A stretch of DNA of 64,000 bases, from contig CM026394.1 in NCBI GenBank assembly GCA_014843695.1, positions 35,582,670 through 35,646,669 of the forward strand, read 5' to 3'. Within the stretch, counting starts at the first letter, position 1; every line of letters starts with the position of its first letter. Made by a program: the position numbers and the translations under genes. This DNA is from Archivesica marissinica (Eukaryota; Mollusca; Bivalvia; Venerida; Vesicomyidae). The notes under the pieces are model-generated. The model had not been told where the DNA came from. It did no database searches and saw only the letters and a program-made list of their open reading frames with translations. Positions 32,825 to 43,855 of the stretch are shown here, one piece after another.

Positions 32825-33490
32825 GTCTCCCCATAATGGTGGGAGGGGTAGACATAATCGTGTTGCCTTTGCCATCTGGTCTGTATGTCCGCTTTAGCTT
32901 GTCCGCGCTTCATCTCCATAACCCATTGTTGGATTTTCACCAACCTTGACAGGAAGCATCGGTATTATGTCTAGTTGTGCATATTGTAACCATTCCAGTT
33001 CGATGATTCTATGCGGATTTACAGCCATTTGAACATTTTTATAACACATACAAAACTTGTCGTCGGCTCTTCATCTCCAAAATGCATTATTGGATTTTCA
33101 CCAAACTTGGCAGCATTATCATTGGTATGATTGTCATGATGTGTATATTGTAAACCTGTTCCGGTTGGATGATTATTATGCCGATTTACAGCCATTTGAA
33201 CATTTTTATAACAATGCTTGTCCGTGTTTCATCTCCAAAACGGCTTTTTGCTTTTCATGAAGCTTGTCCCCCGTATGATGTCTAGTTGTGCATATACTGT
33301 TGGATGATTTTTTTTGCGGATTTACTTATGGTCATTTGAAGATTTTCATAATTCAAAGCGTATGCTTCTTCTCGAAAACTTCCTAGTACTACATAATTAT
33401 GACTATTGCAATGACTTATTGCTTATAGAATATATTGCTTTCTTTTGTTACTCCACTGAAGCAACATTGAGTGGGGAGACATACGATTTT
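32825..33490 (+). repeat. dispersed repeat, about 200-bp unit in three diverged copies
   Basis: cttcatctccataacccatt, ttggattttcaccaaccttg, tgtctagttgtgcatattgt and ggatttacagccatttgaac recur at about 32900, 33060 and 33220. ORFs over it share no conserved protein. Confidence 0.6.
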
Positions 33491-33524
33491 TTCAAAAACA
33501 ATTTCTAGGTTATTAAAGTGTCGC

Positions 33525-33692
33525 CCTGCCCTATTGAAGGGGCCAGCCATTTCTGACTTATTATTCACCTCATGTGATCATCAGTACTGTATCCTTGCAG
33601 GCCTGGCTGATTATTCACTAACTGGTCATAACAGAACAAACCCCTGACGACGTTCGAACTATAGGCTATGGAGACTTTGTATTTTTAGCATG
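33525..33692 (-). mobile_element. SINE-D, degenerate
   Basis: aaggggccagccatttctga to cgacgttcgaactataggct; the A-box end is eroded. Confidence 0.55.
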
Positions 33693-34279
33693 GTCACAGA
33701 GTATAATGCTGCAATGTGTAGGCGATGTACCCAACCCATATCGCATTGCTAACTGAGTTATAGCCATTGAATTACTGTAAATGAGGAAGATGGGACGTAT
33801 ATACATACCCCTATCGCCTGCACTCTTCACTGGTACCCTTTTTTATTAAAAATTAGCCGTTTATTCTCATGTTAAATAAGAGTGAGATGGTGTGAAGGCA
33901 AGTTCAATAGCACAGTCCTTATTTCATTCGGGAGAAGTTATTTATTGAAAATACTTTTAGTAATCAATGAAGTATTGCAGTCAAGTGAAACCTACTGTAG
34001 TCCAGATAAAGTAACAAATAAAGATGTATGGTTGACAATCAAGATCTATTGTAGGAATTATTTTTGGCATTTTCTGGAGTGAACATAATGTCCGGCTACT
34101 CAGTCTTGAGTAGCATCACTTCTGTAAGAAGCTGGTTAAATTAGGAACATTTGTGCTGCATCTCTCAGAAAGTAATATAGATACTATATGCTGTGTTCTA
34201 TGCTCATCTCAAGTGTACTGTAGTCATTCTCAACATCCAAATTGCACTTTCTCTCCCATATTCCCAGCTTGCTGTAAAC
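33693..34279. other. intron 1, unassigned
   Basis: 66-codon ORF at 33882 without family features. Confidence 0.45.
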
Positions 34280-34650
34280 ATTGTTATACGTTAATGTCAT
34301 GGGGGGGAATTGTTATAAGTTAATGTCATGGGGGGAAATTATTATAAGTTAATTGTCATGGGGGGAAATTGTTATAAGTTATCATGGAGGGAAATTAGTT
34401 ATAAGTTAGTCATGGGGAAAATTGTCATAAGTTAGTCATGGGGAAAATTGTTATAAGTTAGTCATGGGGAAATTTGTTATAGGTTAGTCATGGGGAAAAT
34501 TGTTATAAGTTAGTCATGGGGAAATTTGTTATACGTTTGTCATGGGAGAAATTGTTATACGTTAAGGTCATGGGGAAATTTGTTATAGGTTAAGGTCATG
34601 CAGACAATTGTTATAAGTTAAAGTCATGGGGGAAAATTGCTATAGTAAGT
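34280..34650. repeat. about 25-bp degenerate array, about 14 copies
   Basis: Unit gtcatggggaaattgttata plus agtta, with length variation from 23 to 27. Confidence 0.88.
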
Positions 34651-34999
34651 CATGCAGGGATATGGATATACAACATGGCTCCGTCTCAACAGTGACGTCA
34701 GAGCACATGTACAGTATTCCCCCCATCCCGATCATTATAGTGTTGCATTTTACTATATAACAGATTGATGAGTGGATACACACAGGACAGATGTTTTATA
34801 ACAATACCATTAAGGATGTACAAGTAGAATGTTTGTATCAAGTCAGGGGGGGGGGCAAGTGTTTTTGTACACTTGTTGAGGTAGGAAGTTGAAATATATA
34901 GAGAGAGACAACAAGAGGTATTAAAAGAAGTAAAATATGTTTATTTCATAATGAACATAGTATCACAAACTTTGTATTTTTAGCTTGGGGAGCAAAGTT

Positions 35000-35640
35000 C
35001 ATGTGAGGTATTGTTACCGCAATGTGTCTGTCCTTTGGCGTCCGTGAACATTTGCAAGCATTTTCTCATTAGTAACCATTGGGTCTATAGCCACCATTTA
35101 TGGTCATGATACCTAGGCAGGTGGGGGATTACAAAATTGTTAAAAAAATCACATCATTTACGTAATCCAAGATGGCCGCTGTCTAAAAATAGCATAACGT
35201 CTTAAAAAATCTTCTCACGAACCGCCAGCTGGATTTTGGCAAATCTTGGTAGGATTGATCATGTACAATGCTCTTTCAAAGTTGTTCAAATTGTGACCCC
35301 AGGATCAATAATGGGCGTGGTAAAGTATGTGTCAAATATTATCTTTGAGCAAATATAGGCATGTCATACATCAAGTCGAAGGTAATGACGAATCGATCAC
35401 TCTAATGCAATTTTCATCAAATCTGGATGGCTGTCTAAAGGTCAACTTTTTATGAGAGATTTCAAACGTCTTCTGCTCATGAACTCATGAATGTTCAAGA
35501 AACTTTAGTTGTGTGATCCTTAGGTGAAACCTTTCCAAAGATGTTAAAATAAGGTTACCCTGAAATTCAAGATGGCCACCATCTAAAAATAACACAAATG
35601 CTTAAACAAATCTTCTCAAGTAACGCCAGCTGGATTTTGA
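35000..35640 (+). repeat. dispersed repeat with 'agatggccgc' units
   Basis: aatccaagatggccgctgtc and attcaagatggccaccatct, each followed by atcttctca and gccagctggattttg, form two diverged units. The piece caaacgtctgctcctcagta at 38320 belongs to the same family. Confidence 0.55.
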
Positions 35641-35814
35641 CACGAGTCGTCTCATCGGGATCTGCACTTTTTGCCAGTAATATTACTATTTTTAGACAAA
35701 ATTACACATTTTGGTAAATGAACTGGTCCAAATGTAATTTTCTTATTAATTTATTAGTCAATATCCTGCACCAACCAGTCCATGTGGGTTGTTACTTGGT
35801 GTTGAATGGGTTAA
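35641..35814 (+). mobile_element. M1 hairpin MITE, copy 8, 5'-truncated
   Basis: Starts within the hairpin (cgagtcgtctcatcgggatc) and keeps the 3' half up to TTAA at 35811-35814. That TTAA is also the first base group of the following M2-type element. Confidence 0.75.
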
Positions 35815-36042
35815 CCCATTTCATTCTGGATATATTTAAAGGCTTTTGCAAACAACATAGATCCAGATCAGCCGCAGCGTGACGCTGCGTGCTGATCAGG
35901 ATCTATGTTGTTTGCTGCATAGCCAAGTGTCTTAGCAAGATCATCTGAATAGCAAACAGCATAGAGCCTGATCGGACGGAACATTCCGTGGCGGTTAATC
36001 TGGCTCTTATGTTCTTTGCAAATCCAGAATGAAATGGGTTAA
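35811..36042 (+). mobile_element. M2-like hairpin MITE (variant ends)
   Basis: TTAACCCATTTCATTCTGGA / TCCAGAATGAAATGGGTTAA form near-perfect inverted ends. Internally it has the same two hairpins as M2, with a stem GCAGCGTGACGCTGC. It shares its first TTAA with the upstream M1 copy. Confidence 0.75.
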
Positions 36043-36459
36043 AGAATGATATAACATTACCTCAGTAATTCTTTCATTTGACTCTGTCTTTGATGGATTA
36101 GATGTGACAGCTGGCAGTGTTGTAGTGATTAACGACTCACTCCCCTCAATAATTGTTTTTTCTCCTACAAATCACTTACAAACTACTGGAAAGTCATTTG
36201 AAAGTAATTTGTGCAGATCAACAAGAATTGATATAAGGATATTCCCTGTGATTGTAGAGAATATGTGTTTTGTGACTATTAAAATGATTCCTCCAGGGGG
36301 GTGGGGTGGGGCGTGGGGGATTGAGGCGTGTACTTTGAACTTAAAAGCAAAATAAATCATTTATTACTCTTGGTCGCTGCATTTGAATTGTTTTATTATT
36401 CTGTTTTTAAACCACACCCTATGTAACCCGATACAACACATTGTGTTTACTGTGGGATA
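36043..36459. other. intron 1, unassigned
   Basis: Short ORFs on both strands over a G-rich patch at 36294; not supported as exons. Confidence 0.45.
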
Positions 36460-36700
36460 TTAACCCTTTCAACACCAAGTAACTCACATGGACTGGTCCA
36501 TGATATTCATAAACCAATAAATGAATCAGAAAATCACATTTGAACAAGTTCATTTATCAAAATGGGTAATTATGTCTAAAAATAGTCATATCACTGGCAA
36601 AAAGTGCAGATCCTGATGAGACGGCTCGTCACGAGCCGGCTCATCTGGATCTACACGTTTTGTAAGCCTATTTAGAGGTCTGTGGTGTTGAAAGGGTTAA
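36460..36700 (-). mobile_element. M1 hairpin MITE, copy 9
   Basis: Full-length copy between TTAA 36460-36463 and 36697-36700, with the central GAGACGGCTCGTCACGAGCC palindrome. Confidence 0.8.
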
Positions 36701-36939
36701 TGCAATGAACTATGATATTCCGATACATTGCTGGTTTTTCTATTATTTCATATTTTGATTTATTCCCAAATGTATAGTGGCCATTTTGATTGCTTTTTTT
36801 GTTTACTGTTGATCCCAAGCCAGATGTAACATATCTTAGGTCATTTCTCCCATCCAATTCTGTTGTATCTCAAGTTAAGATGAATCTAATAAGACATTAA
36901 TACTATTTATTAAAATCCCCCCTTTCGGGCCTCATAAAA

Positions 36940-37075
36940 CCTGTATATCAGAGTTTTGCCCATTTTGGCCTCATAAAACCTTTAATCCGATTTTTGTGCA
37001 TTTTGGCCTCATAAAACCTTTAATCCGATTTTTGCCCATTTTGGCCTCATAAAACCTTTAATCCGATGTTTTTCT
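36940..37075. repeat. about 42-bp tandem repeat, 3-4 copies
   Basis: ttttggcctcataaaacctt plus taatccgatttttgccca. Confidence 0.85.
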
Positions 37076-37130
37076 GCCCGACATCCACCATGAGCATTAA
37101 CTTTGAACCTCATCGAACATTTTACGGTAA

Positions 37131-37498
37131 TGGTGTATTCTAAGTCAGAATTTTTGGGAGAAGTGAGAAAGTGCGCCATTGCATCCATAAATGGTGTTCT
37201 ATCTTCCTTTGATGTCAAACCCCTCGTGGGGACGTAGACAAATTGCGCATCAAAAACCTATATTAAATAAATTTCAACAAGATATGGATGGTTAAAATGC
37301 ACAGTATGGCCATTAAATACAACATTTGAATAGAAGGAGTGCTTTATAATGGTATCTTACTGCACACCATTTTGTATGAAAATTGTAAAACAAAATTTAA
37401 AAAACATATTTATAGGGAGAAGTGGGGCCCCTAGAGGGCAAAGACAGTTCCCTAGGGCGACTATTTCGCCCACTATTTCACCCACATCGCCCTTTAGA
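37131..37498 (-). mobile_element. M6 repeat
   Basis: attctaagtcagaatttttg at the left, ccctttagaatgatccct at the right, with the same internal sequence as the 4947 copy and about 100 extra bp. Confidence 0.6.
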
Positions 37499-37980
37499 AT
37501 GATCCCTGGTGGTGACATATTGTACACAAAAATGGGGACGAGAGTTTCTGGCAGCATTTTCGCCACTCACTAATGTTGTTGGTATAAATGTGATTTTATC
37601 AAAATCATGGCCCAAGGTTATAAAACGTTTCTCAGATCTGAAACTCCAGCTCAAGTGATTTGATTGGTTGATTCTGAGATTTATGCTCATCAGAAGCTTA
37701 ACACTGAGTATGAGATTGGAGAAAAGCTTTATAACCTAGAAGCTATGCTAATTATTTCATTTTTTACAGTAAATAATCCATTAGATATTATTACTGTAGT
37801 AGATTATTTATCGAGATTTAATAACATAATAAGTATAAGATGAGAAAGTGAATGAAAATGAATAGCATGCTGTGCAAAGGAAACAACAAGAAAAAACGGA
37901 GGAAACCAATTAACTCTCTGCATGTTAGCTGTGAAAATAACAGTCAAATATATTATGTATTTTTTTCATTTGCAGGTTCG

Positions 37981-38215
37981 TAATGACACAATTCTAATGA
38001 AATTCCATGACATATAAACAGAGGTTGTAGTGACAAATACGAAAAACATATTAATTAATGACACAATTCTAATGAAATTCCATGACATATAGACAGAGGT
38101 TGTAGTTACAAATACGAAAAGCAGATTAATTAATGACACAATTCTAATGAAATTCCATGACATATAAACAGAGGTTGTAGTTACAAATACGAAAAACAGA
38201 TTAATTAATGATACA
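37981..38215. repeat. 75-bp tandem array, 3 copies
   Basis: Unit starts taatgacacaattctaatga at 37981, 38056 and 38131. The same taatgaaattccatgacata core occurs singly at 31640 and 10510, so this is an expanded dispersed repeat. Confidence 0.88.
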
Positions 38216-38407
38216 ATTTGCTACTATTTATAGCCTTTATTTTACCCAGCATGCAAAGAATTGAGATGACCTATTTATTTATTATCGGCTGCAGTCCGAC
38301 GTCCATCATCGTCCATGAACATTTTCAAACGTCTGCTCCTCAGTAACCATTGGGTTGATATCCACCATTTATTGTTATGATACTTGAACTTTGACCTCTC
38401 ATTTCAG

Positions 38408-38490
38408 ACTGTGGAAAATTGTTACTACCATGGCGTTGTCAAGAGAGATGAGTGGTCAGCTGTTGCCATGGCTACATGTGATGGAATCCG
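38408..38490 (+). CDS. ADAM exon 2 (prodomain, CYYHG motif)
   Basis: Acceptor atttcag, donor gtatga, 83 bp, ending after two bases of an Arg codon. It encodes TVENCYYHGVVKRDEWSAV followed by AMATCDGIR. The pattern x-C-[FY]-Y-x-G, then S-x-x-[AV]-x-[AL]-[ST]-T-C-x-G-[IL]-R, is the signature of the ADAM/reprolysin prodomain; the two Cys probably pair. The intron before it is about 19 kb and holds many minisatellites; the one after is 9.6 kb. A different-frame ORF runs past the donor into a poly-G tract and is not coding. Confidence 0.92.
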
Positions 38491-39134
38491 GTATGATTTT
38501 CATTTGAATTCAGCCGCATGTATTTCTAAAACAATGCCAAACTATAATCAAAAGAGTTTCCTTTATCAGAGGGGGGGGGGGGGGGGGGAGGGGCAGGAGA
38601 ACGATGATGCGGTGTAGATGCCGTGGAGCTGAATACTGTCATTGCATACACAGATACTCGTGAACTCGTAGACTGTGTGAGGAAAAGCTGAACACATTAT
38701 CATGGTTCTCTTTTGATATTTGGCAACAAATAGATGGCACAGAATATCTCATAATCGTTTTTATAACTGCAAATTAAGATCTTTTCAAGTTGAATGTACA
38801 GGTGTGAATTATCTTGAAATTAGAACTGGAGATAATTGATTCCATGCTGGTATTACAAATGATTAAAAGTGTTCAACCATCGGATGTAAGCTTAATAAAT
38901 ATGCCAGAGTATTGAAAAGAATAAGAATTGCAGAAAGGAAATATGGTGCCTAGACATTTAATTGGAAATCCATCTCCATAGTTACCTGTAGGTCATGCTT
39001 AACTTTCCAAGACAAGTTTGTAGCACCTGCATCATCCTAATATAGACACATTTCATGGAGAAATTGACAATCATAAATTTGGTCATAAAATGAAGTAAGT
39101 ATCACTTGACTCATCAGGAAATACTGGCTGCTGT
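38491..39134. other. intron 2 start, unassigned
   Basis: Contains the poly-G tract at 38571 and otherwise unique sequence. Confidence 0.5.
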
Positions 39135-39285
39135 GAGGTAGCTGTCTTGTCTTAGGGAGGTGGCTGTCTTGTCTTAGGGAGGTGGCTGTCTTGTCTTAGG
39201 GAGGTGGCTGTCTTGTCTTAGGGGGGTGGCTGTCTTGTCTTAGGGAGGTGGCTGTCTTGTCTTAGGGAGGTGGATGTTGTTATGG
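39135..39285. repeat. 22-bp array, about 7 copies
   Basis: Unit ggtggctgtcttgtcttagg plus ga, breaking into tggatgttgttgtgagt repeats to 39350. Confidence 0.88.
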
Positions 39286-39355
39286 GGGTACTGTTGTAGG
39301 AGGTGGATGTTGTTGTGAGTGTACTGTTGTAGCAAGTGGATGTTGTTGTGAGTCG

Positions 39356-39575
39356 GTTGCCAATGGTGCGCAAATTGTGACAAAAACCAAATACTCCCGC
39401 TAAATTTTGTGAATTGCCAAAAATATTTTTAAAATATATATTTATAATTTTTAGGCTTCAAATATTTGTCTGTGAACTATATGGCTTCTAAGTTGGCTTC
39501 AAGATTTTCAAATTGGCTCCATTTTGTTTTCTATTGGCGACAGAAGTGGTGCAGACAAAAATTCAGACTGCCAAA
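39356..39575 (+). mobile_element. M7 MITE
   Basis: tgccaatggtgcgcaaattg at the left, and ttggctccattttgttttct with ggcgacagaagtggtgcaga at the right; same layout as 15947-16173 on the other strand. Confidence 0.55.
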
Positions 39576-39975
39576 CTCCACATAAATACTTGAACATGTT
39601 TCTTTAAAACTGTGGCTCCAATAGATTTTCCTTGGAACAGAAAAAACATGTGGTATGAATGTTCTCAGAATTAAAGTAGCATTAACAACATTAATACATC
39701 ACATCAACTGCCTGGGGATGCTGAAAATTGATGAAGATATGAAAAACAGATTGTTGCCTTCACCTCTCAGGTTTCTATTATCATTATTTGAACTGATATG
39801 TTATAAGGTATTGCCAAGTTTTCAAAATTTATTGAATTGAAGAATTGCTTTTGATAACCATTTCCGGTCTTTGACTGCATGCAGATTGTGTGCGTGCTGC
39901 TGCATGTGTTTTAGTTACACGCTACGGTTTGAAAACAGCATGATTTAGGCTTTGGGTTACCATTCATACTCGCCT

Positions 39976-40224
39976 ATAACCCTTTCACTGCCATTGTCGC
40001 ATAAAAGCGACTTTGCAAAATGCGGAGGACCGACCCATCAGTCAGAACAGAATGTACCATCTGGCCAAGCTGTATGCTGATATGTTCTTCAGGCAGTGGA
40101 GCTGAAGTACCTGTCCGAATAGCAAACATCATAGATCCTGATCAGACGCGGCATTACGCCACGGCTGATCTGGATCTATATTGTTTGCACATGCTCTGAA
40201 TTTATTCAGCGCTGAAAGAGTTAA
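39976..40224 (-). mobile_element. M2-like hairpin MITE (divergent)
   Basis: Starts ataaccctttcactgcc and ends gcgctgaaagagttaa. Internal tagcaaacatcatagatcc / ggatctatattgtttgc hairpin. The left TTAA has become ATAA. Confidence 0.6.
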
Positions 40225-40292
40225 GTGTGTTAAATGGTATCCATAATTACGTTTTTAGAAAGAAACCAAACACCCTGACATTGAACATTTCT

Positions 40293-40815
40293 TTAACCTT
40301 CAGCATGCTGTAGGCGAAATGAGCAGATAACAAATATGTAATATTTTGCTTACGGTATTTTTCCTAGAAAGTAGGGCTCGTGACATTTCATTCAAATCGT
40401 CCCTGGGACGATTTGAATGAAATGTGACAAGCCCTACTTTCTAGGAAAAATACCGTAAGCAAAATATTACATATTTGTTGGGACGATTTGAATGAAATGT
40501 GACAAGCCCTACTTTCTAGGAAAAATACCGTAAGCAAAATATTACATATTTGTTGGGACGATTTGAATGAAATGTGACAAGCCCTACTTTCTAGGAAAAA
40601 TACCGTAAGCAAAATATTACATATTTGTTGGGACGATTTGAATGAAATGTGACAAGCCCTACTTTCTAGGAAAAATACCGTAAGCAAAATATTACATATT
40701 TGTTGGGACGATTTGAATGAAATGTGACAAGCCCTACTTTCTAGGAAAAATACCGTAAGCAAAATATTACATATTTGTTATCTGCTCATTTCGCCTACAG
40801 CATGCTAAAGGTTAA
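40293..40815. mobile_element. M3 fold-back element with internal array
   Basis: TTAACCTTCAGCATGCTGTA at the left and TACAGCATGCTAAAGGTTAA at the right. The inverted arms continue for about 110 bp (through atgagcagataacaaatatg and taccgtaagcaaaatattac), meeting at gtccctgggac near 40400. The right arm holds five tandem 75-bp copies of the arm sequence. Flanking TTAA suggests the same integration chemistry as M1 and M2. Confidence 0.75.
40405..40785. repeat. 75-bp array, 5 identical copies, inside M3
   Basis: Unit gggacgatttgaatgaaatg to aaaatattacatatttgtt. Copies look identical, implying a young expansion or gene conversion. The 124-codon minus ORF is this array. Confidence 0.95.
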
Positions 40816-40987
40816 TTAACTTGCACTAGCTAAACATGCAATTATACTCCCTACCAGTAGATATGTCCTGTTAAGTGTTTTCCTCTGTTTTTATCGTTGT
40901 TTCCTTTGCACAACATGCTAGCAATTTTATTCGACTACGGCATCTTATAATTATTAGATTACTATATCTTCTACAGTATTATCATTG

Positions 40988-41272
40988 TGTGTGTTTTACG
41001 TTTATTTATCGTCGCTACCGGTTGCCCATATGAGCGACGCCTCCTGAAGAGATTAGTTATTTTAGAGGATAGTGCATGATACAGACAGAGACCAATTCCA
41101 GAATCTCCTCTGGTTCTTTTACGTGCACGGTGTAAAGCACCGACACGAGACCTCGGTTTAACGTCCCATCTGAAAGACTGTTAAATTTTATTAGGGTCAG
41201 ACGGGGGATCGAACCTGCGATCCCTGGATTACCAGTCCAGCATGTTACCACTGGACTACAGATCCGTCTGTC
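40988..41272 (-). mobile_element. SINE-B, complete reverse copy
   Basis: ttttacgtttatttatcgtc at the left; gggggatcgaacctgcgatc (B-box complement) and ccactggactacagatccg (A-box complement) at the right. Confidence 0.8.
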
Positions 41273-41544
41273 AATCAATGGGTACTTAGTTATAAAACAC
41301 GATTTTATAAATGACATGATTTTGATAAACTCACATTTATCATGCCGCAACATCTGGTTAGGGAACAACAGTAAAAACAAAGGATTCCAACTAAAAGGAC
41401 CTATTTACATTTTGGGATGAATCAGAATTTATCTGCCAAGGGAGGTAATAGAAAATTAGAGATGTCTCTCATTGTATTTTGCATCATTATACTGCATATG
41501 GATGAGCAACTCTAGGCTGCCATGCTAGGCATATTTATGTATTC

Positions 41545-42395
41545 TTGTCCAATTAGCGCATTAGTAGTACGCTCGCTTCTCACCAATGCAACCAGGTTAG
41601 ATCCTCGGACAGGCACGTGTGTGAGATGGTAATCTGGTCGCCAAATAAGACAAGTGGATTTTCCTCCCTCTGGGTACTCCTGTTTTCCTCCCTCTGGGTA
41701 CTCCTGTTTCCCTCCCTCCTGGTACTCCTGTTTCCCTCCCTCCTGGTACTCCCATTTTCCTCCCTCCTGGTACTCCTGTTTTCCTCCCTCCTGGTACTCC
41801 TGTTTTTCCTCCCTCCAGATACTCCTGTTTTCCTCCCTCTGGGTACTCCTGTTTTCCTCCCTCCTTGTACTCCTGTTTTCCTCCCTCCTTGTACTCCTGT
41901 TTTCCTCCCTCCTTGTACTCCTGTTTTCTTCCCTCTGGGTACTCCTGATTTCCTCCCTCTGGGTACTCCTGTTTTCCTCCCTCTGGGTACTCCTGTTTTC
42001 CTCCCTCTGGGTACTCCTGTTTTCCTCCCTCTGGGTACTCCTGTTTTCCTCCCTCATGGGTACTCCTGTTTTCCTCCCTCATGGGTACTCCTGTTTTCCT
42101 CCCTCTGGGTACTCCTGTTTTCCTCCCTCTGGGTACTCCTGTTTTCCTCCCTCCGGGTACTCCTGTTTTCTTCCCTCTTGGTACTCCTGTTTTCCTCCCT
42201 CCGGGTACTCCTGTTTTCCTCCCTCCATCCTGTTTTCCTCCCTCCTGGTACTCCTGATTTCCTCCTACCTGGTACTCCTGTTTTCCTTCCACAATCAACC
42301 ACATAATCCGCTTTCATATGTGCCAACAAGAGTGATAATATAAATTGTTAAATTAAACTTGTTTCACAATCGTTGTAAAATAAATAAAGTTTTAC
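41545..42395 (+). mobile_element. SINE-C expanded by an internal 24-bp array
   Basis: Head attagcgcattagtagtacg..ccaggttagatcctcgg and tail gtgccaacaagagtgataat..caatcgttgtaaaataaata are those of SINE-C. Between them the segment that is single elsewhere (cctcc..gggtactcctgttt) is repeated about 26 times. Confidence 0.8.
41660..42290. repeat. 24-bp minisatellite, about 26 copies, inside SINE-C
   Basis: Unit cctgttttcctccctctggg plus tact; near-pure pyrimidine strand except ggg/gta. Open in several frames. Confidence 0.95.
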
Positions 42396-42761
42396 TTTAT
42401 TCTTAATAAACAAAAGTGACTTGTGAAATATGACCAATACCAGCAAGCTTGATGGTGCATAGTATATGTACTGCAATATTCATGCATGTTGTAAAATAAT
42501 TAGCCAAAATATGTGAACATTAATTTCACGGTCCACCAGCTGAAAAATAATATTTGAACTTGATCAATTTGTGCATGGTATAGATCTAACAAAAGTAATA
42601 AACAACAGTAATTTTGTTAGTAGGCTAGTTAAGTTTGTTGATAAATACAGCATCTTACCTTTGATCATCTATTAGTGCTTCCTAATTCTACAGCGGAATG
42701 TTCCATTCTTTGTTAAGCAATGCTATGAATAATGGGTTGTATGCGGAATAATGTACTGGCA
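42396..42761. other. intron 2, unassigned
   Basis: Unique-looking sequence between two arrays; nothing recognised. Confidence 0.5.
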
Positions 42762-43075
42762 TCCTGCAGCACAGTGTCATCCTGCAGCACAGTGGCATCC
42801 TGCAGCACAGTGGCATCCTGCAGCACAGTGGCATCCTGCAGCACAGCACAGTGTCATCCTGCAGCACAGTGTCATCCTGCAGCACAGTGTCATCCTGCAG
42901 CACAGTGTCATCCTGCAGCACAGTGGCCTCCTGCAGCACAGTTTCATCCTGCAGCACAGTGTCATCCTGCAGCACAGTGTCATCCTGCAGCACAGTGTCA
43001 TCCTGCAGCACAGTGTCATCCTGCAGCACAGTGGCATCCTGCAGCACAGTGGCATCCTGCAGCACAGTGTCATCT
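42762..43075. repeat. 18-bp minisatellite, about 17 copies
   Basis: Unit catcctgcagcacagtgt; one unit carries an extra cagca. Every unit holds CTGCAG. Confidence 0.95.
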
Positions 43076-43099
43076 AATCTGAAATAGTTTTTTTAATTG

Positions 43100-43855
43100 T
43101 GAAAAAAAGTGACAGGAAAATAAAAATAAATTCCCATTATTACATTAAAATAAAAATAAATTCCCATTATTACATTCCATACAAAGTTGGAATCCATTAC
43201 TACATTCCATACAAAGTTGGAATCCATTACTACATTCCATACAAAGTTGGAATCCATTACTACATTCCATACAAAGTTGGAGCCCATTACTACATTCCAT
43301 ACAAAGTTGGAATCCATTACTACATTCCATACAAAGTTGGAGCCCATTACTACATTCAATACAAAGTTGGAATCCATTACTACATTCCATACAAAGTTGG
43401 AGCCCATTACTACATTCAATACAAAGTTGGAATCCATTACTACATTCCATACAAAGTTGGAGCCCATTACTACATTCCATACAAAGTTGGAATCCATTAC
43501 TACATTCCATACAAAGTTGGAGCCCATTACTACATTCCATACAAAGTTGGAATCCATTACTACATTCCATACAAAGTTGGAGCCCATTACTACATTCAAT
43601 ACAAAGTTGGAATCCATTACTACATTCCATACAAAGTTGGAGCCCATTACTACATCCAATACAAAGTTGGAATCCATTACTACATTCAATACAAAGTTGA
43701 AGTCCATTACTACATTCAATACAAGGTTGGAGCCCATTACTACATTCAATACAAAGTTGGAGTCCATTACTACATTCCATACAAAGTTGGAATCCATTAC
43801 TACATTCAATACAAAGTTGGAATCCATTACTACATTCAATACAAAGGTGGAGCCC
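43100..43855. repeat. 30-bp minisatellite with 60-bp higher-order period
   Basis: Unit attccatacaaagttggaat plus ccattactac, alternating with ggagcccatt in the middle (dimer of 60 bp). The ORFs of 235-259 codons on both strands are by-products. Confidence 0.95.

Noticed and set aside
40388..40762. 124-codon ORF of 25-residue repeats
   Set aside because: Five identical 75-bp units within the M3 fold-back element.
41512..42343. 181-235 codon ORFs rich in Glu/Gly/Arg or Phe/Ser/Leu
   Set aside because: 24-bp array within SINE-C.
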